From CANKJK01 sp964400405 (lineage in GTDB: Bacteria > Acidobacteriota > Vicinamibacteria > Vicinamibacterales > UBA2999): a DNA stretch of 64,000 nt. Positions 32,333 through 40,468 of this stretch are shown here, in pieces. The position numbers were made by a program, and so were the translations under genes. The notes under the pieces were generated by a model that ran no database searches, was not told where the DNA came from, and saw nothing but the letters and a program-made list of their open reading frames with translations. Each line of letters starts with the position of its first letter. Position 1 is the stretch's first letter. The stretch covers positions 8,847-72,846 of the forward strand of contig CAYNUO010000005.1 of the NCBI GenBank assembly GCA_964400405.1, in the 5' to 3' direction.

Positions 32333-32953
32333 CTACTGCGGATCGCCGAAGTTGCCGAACTGCACGCCGATGCTGCCCGTCGCGACGACGGTGTTCCCTG
32401 TCAGATCCCGGCCGGTGAACGTGATGTCAGCGACGGTCGCGATGATCACGCTGCTCGTCCGCAGGCTTGCGAGGGGCGCCTCTTCCTTGGCGGTGTGGCG
32501 CACCAGCTCGAAGGTCGTCGTCACGGTGCCCTCCGCGGGCACGGTCACGGTCACGGCCGAATCGAACGGATGCGGGACGTCTACGCCCGGGGTGTTGCGG
32601 CCGTCCGAACGCCGGAACGTCACCTGATAGCGGGTGATCGTGACCTGGTTGAGGCTCGACGGTGACGACGCGTTGCCAGGAACACCCGGGTCCTTGAGCA
32701 CGAGCCGCAACGTCGCGCGGGCCACGTCGCTGAAGACCGTCGGGACAGGGTCGGAGCCCGTCCGGCGCACGTTCGTAATCACGTCGGAGTCGAGCGTGCC
32801 GCCGAAGGCCGTCGGCACCGCACCCGATGCGGCCTCGATGGAACTGATCACCACCATCGACGGCGACTGCCCGCTGCGCGCGACTTCGCCGCATCCCGCC
32901 ATGCCCGCGCCCGACGCCGCAAGCAGCGTCAGCGCCAATGCTCTGCCCTTCAC
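32333..32953 (-). CDS. Predicted lipoprotein, function unknown, in the pil operon
   Basis: The GTG at 32953, with GGAGCAGGA upstream, opens a 206-residue protein beginning with a lipobox (TLLAASGAGMAGCGEV). The mature part is mostly predicted beta-strand and Thr/Val-rich, with an RTSSVIIATVADITFTGRD segment. I do not recognise a domain. It lies between pilQ and the PKD lipoprotein and reads in the same direction with short gaps, so it may assist the secretin or the pilus. Confidence 0.65.
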   Translation of the reverse strand: MKGRALALTLLAASGAGMAGCGEVARSGQSPSMVVISSIEAASGAVPTAFGGTLDSDVITNVRRTGSDPVPTVFSDVARATLRLVLKDPGVPGNASSPSSLNQVTITRYQVTFRRSDGRNTPGVDVPHPFDSAVTVTVPAEGTVTTTFELVRHTAKEEAPLASLRTSSVIIATVADITFTGRDLTGNTVVATGSIGVQFGNFGDPQ

Positions 32954-32982
32954 CGTCCTGCTCCTTCCCAGCGTGCGCACGG

Positions 32983-34836
32983 TCACATCCGCACGATGCG
33001 TGGCGTGATGAAGATGAGCAGCTCGCGGCTCTCGTCCGTCACCCCGTCCCGCTTGAAGAGCCAGCCGAGCAGCGGAAGGCGGTGCAGGCCCGGTGTCCGG
33101 TCCTGGCTCGCCTGCTCGCGGCTGACGTAGATGCCGCCGATCACGGTCGTCTCGCCGTTGGTGACGAGCACCTGCGTGACGGCGCGCTGCGTGTCGATCG
33201 GCGGAATGTTGTTGACCGACCTGCTGAAGTCCGGCGCCGCGTTCTCGACCGAGATGCGCATGATCACGGTGTTCGCCGCCGTGATCTGCGGCGTGACCTT
33301 CAACGTCAGCGCCGCGTCCTTGAACGAGACCGTCACCGTGTTGTTCGCCACGGTCTGAATCGGAATCTGGACGCCCTGCGTGATCTCGGCCTCGACGTTG
33401 TTCTGCGTCGCCACGCGCGGTGTCGACAGCAGCCGGCCGTTGCCCTGCCGCTCCAGCGCCGACAGCGCCACGTCGAGGTTCACCGCGCCGTTGACCGACC
33501 CGAGCGCGAGTCCCAGGGCGGAGGTGGCGTTTTCCACCGCCAGGCCGACGGCCGTGTTGGCCGCGTCCGTTGCCGTGTCTCCCTGCGTGGCGCCGGTCCG
33601 GCCGGTGATCGAGCCCTGATTCGGGAACGCGAGCGGCAGCGTGTTGCCGAGCGCCTGGCTGGCGCGCGCGCCGACGCCCCACTGCACGCCCAGCGTGCGC
33701 GCGAACTCGCGCGTCGTCTGCACGATGCGCGCCTCGATCTCGACCTGCGGCTGCGGCTGGTCCAGCGTCCCGATCAGGTCAAGGGCCTGCGTCAGCCGCT
33801 CGGGCAGGTCATTGATGATCAGCGTGTTCGTGCGGACGTCCGTCTGCACCTGGCCGCGCGGGGAGAGCACCGTCTTGGTCAGCAGCGGCGCGACATCCTC
33901 CGCCTTCGCGTAGCTGAGCGTCCGTGTCAGCACCTGGAGCCGCCCCGACAGCGCCACTTCGTCGGCCAGCTTCCGCCGCTGCGCCTCCTCTTCGGAAAGC
34001 ACCGCCAGCGGCGCGATGCGGACGATGGTGCCGTCGAGCGAGTACCCGAGCTTGTTGGCGCGGAGGATGATCTCGAGCGCCTGGTCCCACGGCACGTCCC
34101 GCAGCGCGACATCGACGCTGCCCTGAATCGACGGGTCGATGACCACGTTCAGCCCCGAGATCTCGGAGAAGACGCGCAGCACGGCCCGCAGGTCGGCGCC
34201 CTGGAAGTCGAGGCTGATCGGCTGTCCGGTGTACTTGCGCGCCTCAGGCGCCTGCGTGACGGAGTTCTGCAGCGCGGCCGTGGGCGCCACCGGGCGCACC
34301 GCGGACGGCGTGCGCGCGACCGCCGGGGCGGGCGTCGCGGTGACGGCCGGCCGGACCGCTGGCGCCGGCTGGACCATGCCGCCCATCGGCGCGGCGGCGG
34401 CACGCGCCGCGTGGCCCGGGTCGATGTAGATGACGTTCTTCGCGCTCCGCGCGCTGGGCTGGTCGCCCTCGTCGACGCCGAGGCGAACGCGCGCGACGAG
34501 CACGCCGTCCGCCGTCCGGTCGCGCTCCACGGCAATCGACCGAACGCCGTCGATGGCCGCCGGCACACGCGACAGCGCCGGCGTGACGTCGACATCCCGC
34601 AGCTCGACGACGAACGTGCGCGGGTCCGGCCGCGCGGTTTCATAGGCCACCGGCGCAGAGGCCTCGATGGCGACCACGGCCCGCCCGGCGTCGCGGCGAC
34701 CGCTCACCGACCGCAGCACGACGCCGGCCGCTTCAAGCGACGGCCATGCCCCCGCCACGGCGATTGCCAGCGCGGCAAGGCCCAATGCGAGCCCTCTCCG
34801 GCTCCAGCGCTTCCGGCTCCATCCCAGCCACGTCAT
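32983..34836 (-). CDS. pilQ: Type IV pilus secretin PilQ
   Basis: The 617-residue product has an N-terminal signal or membrane segment and an AMIN-like domain (FVVELRDVDVTP). STN/N-domains follow (LDFQGADLRAVLRVFSEISGL) and a C-terminal secretin domain ending in LLIFITPRIVRM. It forms the outer-membrane channel for the pilus. An Ala/Pro linker lies at about residues 145-190. Its ATG overlaps the pilP stop (ATGA). It is the last member of a canonical pilMNOPQ set. Confidence 0.93.
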   Translation of the reverse strand: MTWLGWSRKRWSRRGLALGLAALAIAVAGAWPSLEAAGVVLRSVSGRRDAGRAVVAIEASAPVAYETARPDPRTFVVELRDVDVTPALSRVPAAIDGVRSIAVERDRTADGVLVARVRLGVDEGDQPSARSAKNVIYIDPGHAARAAAAPMGGMVQPAPAVRPAVTATPAPAVARTPSAVRPVAPTAALQNSVTQAPEARKYTGQPISLDFQGADLRAVLRVFSEISGLNVVIDPSIQGSVDVALRDVPWDQALEIILRANKLGYSLDGTIVRIAPLAVLSEEEAQRRKLADEVALSGRLQVLTRTLSYAKAEDVAPLLTKTVLSPRGQVQTDVRTNTLIINDLPERLTQALDLIGTLDQPQPQVEIEARIVQTTREFARTLGVQWGVGARASQALGNTLPLAFPNQGSITGRTGATQGDTATDAANTAVGLAVENATSALGLALGSVNGAVNLDVALSALERQGNGRLLSTPRVATQNNVEAEITQGVQIPIQTVANNTVTVSFKDAALTLKVTPQITAANTVIMRISVENAAPDFSRSVNNIPPIDTQRAVTQVLVTNGETTVIGGIYVSREQASQDRTPGLHRLPLLGWLFKRDGVTDESRELLIFITPRIVRM

Positions 34837-35300
34837 GGCTTGCCCTCTCCCACCTGTCTGAGGCGTTTGCGAATCTCGAGTTCCTTGGGGACCACCAGCG
34901 GATCGCTGGAGCGCTGCAGCAGGACGATGCTGTCCGCGCCGATGAAGCGCACCTGACCGTCCATCAGTCGATCGCCGACGTGCACGACGTAGGTGCGGGT
35001 GTCCGCACCCTGCAGCAGTGCCGAGTATCCCGACGGCGATACCACGACACCCTTGAGCGCCACCTCGCTGACGAAGAGGCCCGCGACACCCGGTGGCCGC
35101 GGCACGTTCCCGCGTCCGCTGGGATCCGTACCCGACTTGAGCAGGCTCACGAATGGATCGCGCCGGCCGCCGGGGTTGTAGGTGTCGACGGGGGCCAGCC
35201 CGCGAGGCGTTTCCCGCGGCGCCGCGCTTCGCTGCGCCGACACGGGCATCCCGCCCAGGGCCACCAGCACGACTGCGGCGAGGAGGGGGACGCGCGTCAT
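34833..35300 (-). CDS. pilP: Type IV pilus assembly protein PilP
   Basis: The 155-residue protein has an N-terminal signal-like segment. Then come a proline-rich linker with YNPGGRRDPFVSLL (the DPF motif of PilP) and a beta-domain with ALLQGADTRTYVVHVGDRL. No lipobox Cys is seen, unlike many PilP proteins. The start ATG at 35300 overlaps the pilO stop. PilP links PilN/O to the secretin. Confidence 0.85.
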   Translation of the reverse strand: MTRVPLLAAVVLVALGGMPVSAQRSAAPRETPRGLAPVDTYNPGGRRDPFVSLLKSGTDPSGRGNVPRPPGVAGLFVSEVALKGVVVSPSGYSALLQGADTRTYVVHVGDRLMDGQVRFIGADSIVLLQRSSDPLVVPKELEIRKRLRQVGEGKP

Positions 35301-35935
35301 GCCTTCCCTCCGGCCGGGGCCCGGCCTGCCTTCGCCGGCTTTCCTGCTGGTGCGGCGGGCTCCGCGTCCTTCGCCACGGAGAGGACGAACGTCGTGGCCG
35401 TGCAGCTGACCGTCACGGTCGGCCCACCCGGCGCCGGCTTGTCCTTGCCGCGCACCTCGATGTCGGTCACGTTGATGATCCGCGGGAAACCGCCGACGCG
35501 GGCCAGGAAGTGCCCCACGTCGTGGTACGTCCCCTCGAACTCGATCGCAATCGGCCACTCCACGTGCAGCGCCTTCGGCGCCACGGGGCGAGGCGTGAAG
35601 GCGCGGATCACCAGACGCGACTCCGTGGCCATGCCCTGGATGCGGCGCAGCAGGTCGGCGACGTCCTTCTCTTCGGGCAGCACGGGGCGCAGGCGTTCGA
35701 GCTGCTGTTCGAGACGGGCCACATCCGCACGGAACTGCGGGAGCCGGCGGGCGGTCGCCTGCGCGCGCTGGATGTCACTGCGCACGGCCGCCAGTTGTGA
35801 CGCCTGGTCGGCCAGCCGCTGCTGCACCGGTTGCGCGTAGTAGGTGAAGAACGCCGCGACGGCCAGCGCTGCCACGGCGACCGCGGCGCCAACCTGCCCA
35901 TACCAGGGCCACCGTGAGAGCCCGGAGATCGGCAT
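35297..35935 (-). CDS. pilO: Type IV pilus alignment protein PilO
   Basis: The 212-residue protein has one N-terminal membrane helix (AAVAVAALAVAAFFTYYA), a coiled coil (ADQASQLAAVRSDIQRAQ) and a C-terminal ferredoxin-like domain. This is the PilO layout. Its ATG overlaps the pilN stop. It pairs with PilN at the inner membrane. The C-terminus has a Lys/Ala/Pro tail. Confidence 0.88.
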   Translation of the reverse strand: MPISGLSRWPWYGQVGAAVAVAALAVAAFFTYYAQPVQQRLADQASQLAAVRSDIQRAQATARRLPQFRADVARLEQQLERLRPVLPEEKDVADLLRRIQGMATESRLVIRAFTPRPVAPKALHVEWPIAIEFEGTYHDVGHFLARVGGFPRIINVTDIEVRGKDKPAPGGPTVTVSCTATTFVLSVAKDAEPAAPAGKPAKAGRAPAGGKA

Positions 35936-36567
35936 CAGCGGCCTCCCGCCCGCGCCGGAGCGGCAGCCGGCGCGACGGCGGCCGCCGGCGCGCTGCCCGC
36001 GAGACGCGCCTTCACGGTGAATCGAATCAGCTCCTGGACTCCGGTGCCCGCGCCGCCGGGGCCGGCCGACTCCATCTGGCTGTCCAGCAGTTCCACCGGG
36101 CGGTCGAAGACCGGCGAGTTGCCCAGGTTCCCGACCAGGTCCGACAGCGCGATCAGCGTGGTGCTGCGGCCTTCAATCACCAGGTCCGGCCCGGTCTGCT
36201 TCACGTGGGTCAGCCAGAGCATCTCGGGCAGGCTCCGGCTGACGGCGTCGACCACCCGCACGGGGACGCTCTGATTGGCGCGCAACTGTTCGATGAGGTC
36301 GACGCGCTGCCGCAGCTGCTCCTGCCGGCGCTCGAAGCGGGCGACTTCCGTGATGACGCCGCGCAGCCGCTCGGCTTCCTGCCGGGCCGTGACGAGTTCG
36401 GCCGCGAGCGCATCCTCCTGGTGGGCCAGCGACCAGTACCACCAGCCCAGCCCTCCGGCGGCGAGCAGCAGCACGGCCGCGCAGATCAGCGGCACGGCCG
36501 CGGCCGGCGTCGCGATCCGGGCGCGCTCGGGGGCGCGCGCCGCACGGAGCAGATTGATCCGGATCAC
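35935..36567 (-). CDS. pilN: Type IV pilus alignment protein PilN
   Basis: The 210-residue protein begins at a GTG (GTGA overlap with pilM) with IRINLL, the conserved PilN N-terminal motif that binds PilM. A single membrane helix, a coiled coil and a periplasmic domain (VDAVSRSLPEMLWLTHVKQ) follow. The frame upstream of the GTG is a pilM shadow. The Ala-rich tail is not conserved. Confidence 0.9.
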   Translation of the reverse strand: MIRINLLRAARAPERARIATPAAAVPLICAAVLLLAAGGLGWWYWSLAHQEDALAAELVTARQEAERLRGVITEVARFERRQEQLRQRVDLIEQLRANQSVPVRVVDAVSRSLPEMLWLTHVKQTGPDLVIEGRSTTLIALSDLVGNLGNSPVFDRPVELLDSQMESAGPGGAGTGVQELIRFTVKARLAGSAPAAAVAPAAAPARAGGR

Positions 36568-37634
36568 CGATCGCCCGCCCGGCGGAGCCCGAGGCCGACC
36601 GCCACCGCGGCCACCGGCCGCGCGTCCGCCGCATCGGCACCAAGCCGCGCCGCGTCCCACGCAATCGTCTTGAAGGGATCGAGCGGCTCGACAGGCACGC
36701 CGAAGCGGGACTGCAGCATCGGCGCGAAGCCCTCGATACGTGACGCGCCACCGCTCAGCACGACGCGGTCGATCCGGTCGGCCGCCGCGGTGGCCTTGAA
36801 GAAGTCGAACGTCTTCTGCACTTCGAGCATCACCTGCTCGGTCACTGCCTTGAGCACCGGCGCGACGTCGTCCCCGGTCACACCCTCGACACGGAGGCCG
36901 CGCTTCAACCTGTCGGCGTCCTCGGCGCTGACGCCCAACTCGCGCTGCAGCGCATCACGGTAGGCGTGGCCGCCCACGGAGATGTCCCGCGTGAAGACGG
37001 ACCGGCCGTTCTGCAGAATGTTGACGTTCACCGCGCTTGCGCCCGCGTTCATCAGCACCACCACCGCATCGGTGTCCAGCCCGTAGTTCGCCTCGTACGC
37101 GTTCTGCAGTGCAAAGGCATCGACATCGACCACCACGGGCACGCGGCCGGCTGCCTCGACGACAGCGGCGTATTCCGCCGTGCGGTCCTTCTTCGCCGCC
37201 ACCAGCAGGACCTCCATGCTGCCCCGCGAGTCCGGGCCCGTGCCCGGGTCGAGAATCTGGTAGTCCAGGTTCACGTCCTGCACGTCGAACGGGATGTACT
37301 GCTCCGCTTCCCACACGATCGAGTCGGCGAGTTCGGCGGGCGTCATCACCGGCAGCGCAATCTTCTTGACGATGACGGCGTTTCCCGACAACGACACAGA
37401 GACTTCCCGGCCACGGAACCCGCCTTTGCTCAGCGCCTGGCGCATCGCCGTCGCCACCGCCTCGCGGTCCAGAATGCTTCCCTCGGCGATGCTGCCGGGC
37501 GGTACACGCTCGGTCGCATAAGCCGACACCCGCAGGCCCCGGCCCGCCGACTGCAGTTCGACAGCCTTGATCGCGTCGGAGCCGATATCAAGGCCAATTA
37601 CGGACGGCGACTGGCCAAAGCGGAAGAGAGGCAT
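36564..37634 (-). CDS. pilM: Type IV pilus actin-like protein PilM
   Basis: The 356-residue actin/FtsA-like ATPase has IGLDIGSDAIKAVEL at the N-terminus, WEAEQYIPFDVQDVNLDYQ and the C-terminal VVLSGGASRIEG, all PilM hallmarks. It is cytoplasmic and anchors PilN. It is the first gene of the pilMNOPQ operon. The upstream region to rplM (361 bp) holds its promoter, which I could not identify confidently. Confidence 0.94.
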   Translation of the reverse strand: MPLFRFGQSPSVIGLDIGSDAIKAVELQSAGRGLRVSAYATERVPPGSIAEGSILDREAVATAMRQALSKGGFRGREVSVSLSGNAVIVKKIALPVMTPAELADSIVWEAEQYIPFDVQDVNLDYQILDPGTGPDSRGSMEVLLVAAKKDRTAEYAAVVEAAGRVPVVVDVDAFALQNAYEANYGLDTDAVVVLMNAGASAVNVNILQNGRSVFTRDISVGGHAYRDALQRELGVSAEDADRLKRGLRVEGVTGDDVAPVLKAVTEQVMLEVQKTFDFFKATAAADRIDRVVLSGGASRIEGFAPMLQSRFGVPVEPLDPFKTIAWDAARLGADAADARPVAAVAVGLGLRRAGDR

Positions 37635-37819
37635 TCTAGGAGTCCGTGGTCCTTATCGGTGTCTGGGGGATCGGGGTGTAGAGGATCGGTAGCGTCTCTC
37701 GTCGCAACGGACGTGCCAGCGTGGTTTCCGGCCTGTCCACGGCGCCACGCACTGGAAACAACACCGGCGCGGGTGCCAGAATCGTCAGAAGCTTACAACC
37801 ATGGCGGCCGATCAGGTAC

Positions 37820-37835
37820 CGGCCGAAATCGGCCG
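37820..37835. promoter_or_regulatory. Palindrome CGGCCGA-AA-TCGGCCG in the pilM/rplM region
   Basis: Perfect seven-base arms with a two-base centre lie 56 bp upstream of the rplM -35. It could bind a dimeric regulator. In GC-rich DNA such GGCC palindromes also arise by chance. Confidence 0.3.
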
Positions 37836-37890
37836 AACCGCCCTGGCCCGGCGCAGTCCGGAACAGGGCCCGAACCGGCCCTCCGGATGC

Positions 37891-37919
37891 TTGACAATCG
37901 CCGGAACCGTCACTAGGAT
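37891..37919 (+). promoter_or_regulatory. Sigma-70-type promoter for rplM-rpsI
   Basis: A consensus TTGACA (37891-37896), a 17-bp spacer and TAGGAT (37914-37919) form the best canonical promoter in the window. The start would be near 37926, leaving a leader of about 70 nt before rplM, long enough for autogenous control. Confidence 0.75.
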
Positions 37920-37995
37920 CAGGGTTTGCAGTTGTAGGTCAATACCCGGCCAGTGCATCTCCATGTGCCTGCCGGACAGCGAGGTTTCGATTTTC

Positions 37996-38427
37996 ATGCG
38001 TACGTTCGTCGCCAGCGCGAAAAGCGTAGACAGTCAGTGGCACGTCATTGATGCGAACGGCCAGGTTCTGGGCCGGATCGCGACGGTGGCTTCCCGCCTG
38101 CTCCAAGGGAAGCACAAGGCCACGTACACCCCCTTTATCGACACGGGCGACCACGTCGTCATCGTGAATGCGAGCCAACTCAAGCTGACGGGCGCGAAAG
38201 CCGACCAGAAGCTCTACCGCAATCACAGCGGTTATGAAGGTGGTTTGCGCGAGGAGCGCGCGGGCGTGCTGCTGAAGCGGCGTCCGACGAAGCTGCTCGA
38301 AGAGGCCGTTCGCGGCATGCTGCCCAAGACGAAGATGGGCGACGCCATGTATCGCAAGTTGAAGGTCTACGCCGGCGCGCAGCACCCGCACGCCGCCCAA
38401 CAGCCCAAGAAAATCGAGGTCGCCTAG
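37996..38427 (+). CDS. rplM: 50S ribosomal protein L13
   Basis: The 143-residue L13 shows the conserved WHVIDANGQVLGRIAT, GDHVVIVNA, and KTKMGDAMYRKLKVYAG segments. The ATG at 37996 begins the usual MRTFVA N-terminus; upstream codons in the same frame belong to the leader. It is followed two bases later by rpsI, the universal L13-S9 pair. Confidence 0.97.
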   Translation: MRTFVASAKSVDSQWHVIDANGQVLGRIATVASRLLQGKHKATYTPFIDTGDHVVIVNASQLKLTGAKADQKLYRNHSGYEGGLREERAGVLLKRRPTKLLEEAVRGMLPKTKMGDAMYRKLKVYAGAQHPHAAQQPKKIEVA

Positions 38428-38429
38428 CC

Positions 38430-38822
38430 TTGCCAGCCACCGAGTATTACGCCACTGGCCGTCGTAAGACGTCCGCCGCTCGCGTCTTCCTGCGCCCGGG
38501 TACCGGCGCCATCACGGTCAACCACCGTGAGTTCAGTAACTACTTCCCCACCGACCAGCTCCGTACGCAGGTTCGGCGCCCCCTCTCGCTGACGGAAACG
38601 GTCGAAAAGTTCGACATCCTCGCGACGGTCGCCGGCGGCGGCATCAACGGGCAGGCCGGCGCGGTGCGCCTGGGCATCGCCCGCGCGCTGTGCGAGTTCG
38701 ACGCGGAGCTCCGCAAGGCCCTCAAGAAGGAAGGCCTGCTGACGTCGGATTCGCGCGTCAAGGAACGCAAGAAGTACGGTCTGGCCGGCGCCCGCAAGCG
38801 CTTCCAGTTCAGCAAACGCTAG
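38430..38822 (+). CDS. rpsI: 30S ribosomal protein S9
   Basis: The 130-residue S9 contains YYATGRRKTSAARVFL, the glycine-rich GGGINGQAGAVRLGIARAL and the basic C-terminus ARKRFQFSKR, whose last Arg contacts P-site tRNA. It starts at a TTG at 38430, three bases after rplM's TAG begins to clear; no ATG or GTG is available upstream of YYATG. Confidence 0.97.
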   Translation: MPATEYYATGRRKTSAARVFLRPGTGAITVNHREFSNYFPTDQLRTQVRRPLSLTETVEKFDILATVAGGGINGQAGAVRLGIARALCEFDAELRKALKKEGLLTSDSRVKERKKYGLAGARKRFQFSKR

Positions 38823-38856
38823 TTCACGGCATTTCGAGAGCAGAAGGGGATACAGC

Positions 38857-39678
38857 TTGTCCGCAATTGCGATGAATGATCTGCTGGAGGCCGGCGTGCA
38901 CTTCGGCCATCAGACGAAGCGGTGGAATCCGAAGATGAAGGACTACATCTTCGGCGAACGGAACGGTATCTACATCATCGATCTGAACAAGACGGTGAAG
39001 CGGTTCCGCGACGCCTCGGAGTTCATCACGTCGATCGCATCGGAGGGCAAGACCATCCTCTTCGTCGGCACCAAACGCCAGGCGCAGGACGTCATCGCCG
39101 AGGAAGCGACCCGCTCGGGGATGTTCTTCGTCAATCAGCGCTGGCTCGGCGGTCTGCTGACCAACTTCACGACCATCCAGCGGAGCCTGGGCCGCCTGCG
39201 CGACATCGAAGCGATGGCGACCGACGGCCGCTACGAGACGCTCTCGAAGAAGGAAATCGCCCGGAACGAGAAGGAGAAGCGCAAGCTTCTGAAGAACCTC
39301 GAAGGCATCCGCAACATGGCGCGCCTGCCCGACGCGATCTTCGTGGTCGACACCCGCAAGGAAAAGATCGCGGTCGACGAAGCGCGGAAGCTGAAGATTC
39401 CGGTGATCGGCATCGTGGACACGAACTGCGATCCCGATGAAGTGGACTTCGTCATCCCGGGCAACGACGACGCCCTGCGCGCGATCCGGCTGTTCGCCTC
39501 GCATGTCGCCGACGCCGTTCTCGAGGGACGCACGCTCCGCGAGACGCGCCAGGCCGAAGAAGCCGCCGTGCACGCCGAGGAAGCGGCCGCAGCGGACGCC
39601 GCCGCCCGCCTGAAGCATGTGGTGAGGCCGCAGCGCAAGGCCGAGGCAGCTCCAGCTCCGACGCCTGCGGGCGCGTAG
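38857..39678 (+). CDS. rpsB: 30S ribosomal protein S2
   Basis: The 273-residue S2 has LLEAGVHFGHQTKRWNPKM, FVGTKRQAQD, QRWLGGLLTNF and IGIVDTNCDPDEVDFVIPGNDDA-type motifs (about residues 190-212). The TTG at 38857, six bases after AGAAGGGGA, is the likely start; the ATG at 38872 would remove five residues. A hairpin with a T-rich tail follows. Confidence 0.97.
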   Translation: MSAIAMNDLLEAGVHFGHQTKRWNPKMKDYIFGERNGIYIIDLNKTVKRFRDASEFITSIASEGKTILFVGTKRQAQDVIAEEATRSGMFFVNQRWLGGLLTNFTTIQRSLGRLRDIEAMATDGRYETLSKKEIARNEKEKRKLLKNLEGIRNMARLPDAIFVVDTRKEKIAVDEARKLKIPVIGIVDTNCDPDEVDFVIPGNDDALRAIRLFASHVADAVLEGRTLRETRQAEEAAVHAEEAAAADAAARLKHVVRPQRKAEAAPAPTPAGA

Positions 39679-39697
39679 TTTTCGTTTCCACCGAACT

Positions 39698-39724
39698 CGC
39701 CGGCTCGAGTTCCTGGAGCCGGCG
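39698..39724 (+). terminator. Intrinsic terminator or attenuator between rpsB and tsf
   Basis: CGCCGGCTC (39698-39706) pairs with GAGCCGGCG (39716-39724) across nine bases, followed by ATTTGTTTG. Partial read-through would set the S2 to EF-Ts ratio, as known for rpsB-tsf in enterobacteria. Confidence 0.75.
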
Positions 39725-39793
39725 ATTTGTTTGTACGGCGGCACGGCCGCCACTCCGGCCGCCCGTGGCGGCCGATTTCCGACGGAGACAGCA

Positions 39794-40399
39794 ATGGCAG
39801 CAATTACGGCTGAAATGGTGAAGCAGCTGCGCGACAAGACCGGCGCAGGCATGATGGAGTGCAAGGCCGCGTTGGCCGAAGCGCAGGGGAACATCGAGGA
39901 CGCCATCACCCTGCTCCGCAAGCGTGGACTGGCGCAGGCCGCCAAGCGCGCCGGCCGCGCGACGGCCCAGGGTACGATCGGCAGCTACCTCCACCTCGGC
40001 GGAAAGATCGGCGTGCTGCTCGAGGTCAACTGCGAGTCGGACTTCGTGGCCCGGACCGAGGACTTCCAGAACCTCGTCCGCGAGGTCGGCATGCACATCG
40101 CGGCCGCCGACCCCAAGTGGGTCCGCCGTGAGGACGTCCCCGCCGAGGCCATCGAGAAGGAAAAGGCCATCTACCGGGCACAGATGGAGAACTCCGGCAA
40201 GCCGGCCAACGTGCTCGAGAAGATCATCGAGGGCAAGCTGGGCAGCTTCTACTCCCAGTTCGTCCTGCTGGACCAGCCGTCCATCCGCGACGCGGCGCTG
40301 ACCATCAGCCAGCTGGTCGCGCAGACGTCCGCCAAGACCGGCGAGAACATTTCGATCGGCCGCTTCGCCCGCTTCCGCGTCGGCGAGCTGAGCGAATAG
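39794..40399 (+). CDS. tsf: Elongation factor Ts
   Basis: The 201-residue EF-Ts has the UBA-like N-terminus (VKQLRDKTGAGMMECKAAL) and the core motif LLEVNCESDFVARTEDF with the TDFV-type EF-Tu contact. It is the short form lacking the second subdomain repeat found in the roughly 280-residue E. coli protein. The ATG at 39794 is preceded by GGAGA. Confidence 0.96.
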   Translation: MAAITAEMVKQLRDKTGAGMMECKAALAEAQGNIEDAITLLRKRGLAQAAKRAGRATAQGTIGSYLHLGGKIGVLLEVNCESDFVARTEDFQNLVREVGMHIAAADPKWVRREDVPAEAIEKEKAIYRAQMENSGKPANVLEKIIEGKLGSFYSQFVLLDQPSIRDAALTISQLVAQTSAKTGENISIGRFARFRVGELSE

Positions 40400-40416
40400 C
40401 CCTCCACGCATTCGTT

Positions 40417-40448
40417 CCGGAAGGCGGGACATCCGGCCCGCCTTCCGG
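40417..40448 (+). terminator. Strong hairpin between tsf and pyrH
   Basis: CCGGAAGGCGGG (40417-40428) pairs over 12 bp with 40437-40448 across an eight-base loop. It lacks a T-run, but directly precedes the pyrH TATAAT, so it can isolate pyrH transcription from tsf. Confidence 0.6.
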
Positions 40449-40454
40449 ACCGCG

Positions 40455-40460
40455 TATAAT
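40455..40460 (+). promoter_or_regulatory. Consensus -10 box TATAAT, eight bases before the pyrH GTG
   Basis: TATAAT-N8-GTG with no ribosome binding site between. It sits immediately after the tsf hairpin. No -35 hexamer is recognisable. Confidence 0.55.
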
Positions 40461-40468
40461 CACGTTTC

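Larger units (their letters stand above)
37635..37995. other. 361-bp divergent regulatory region between pilM and rplM
   Basis: No supported gene lies here; the frame extending rplM upstream has no typical start context. It contains the rplM promoter, the palindrome CGGCCGA-AA-TCGGCCG (37820-37835) and several GGCC-rich inverted segments. Repeated GGATCGG words occur near pilM. The palindrome is a possible operator for either side. Confidence 0.6.

Noticed and set aside
37801..37995. N-terminal extension of L13 or a small gene upstream of rplM
   Set aside because: The stretch contains the TTGACA-17-TAGGAT promoter, and L13 starts normally at the ATG at 37996.
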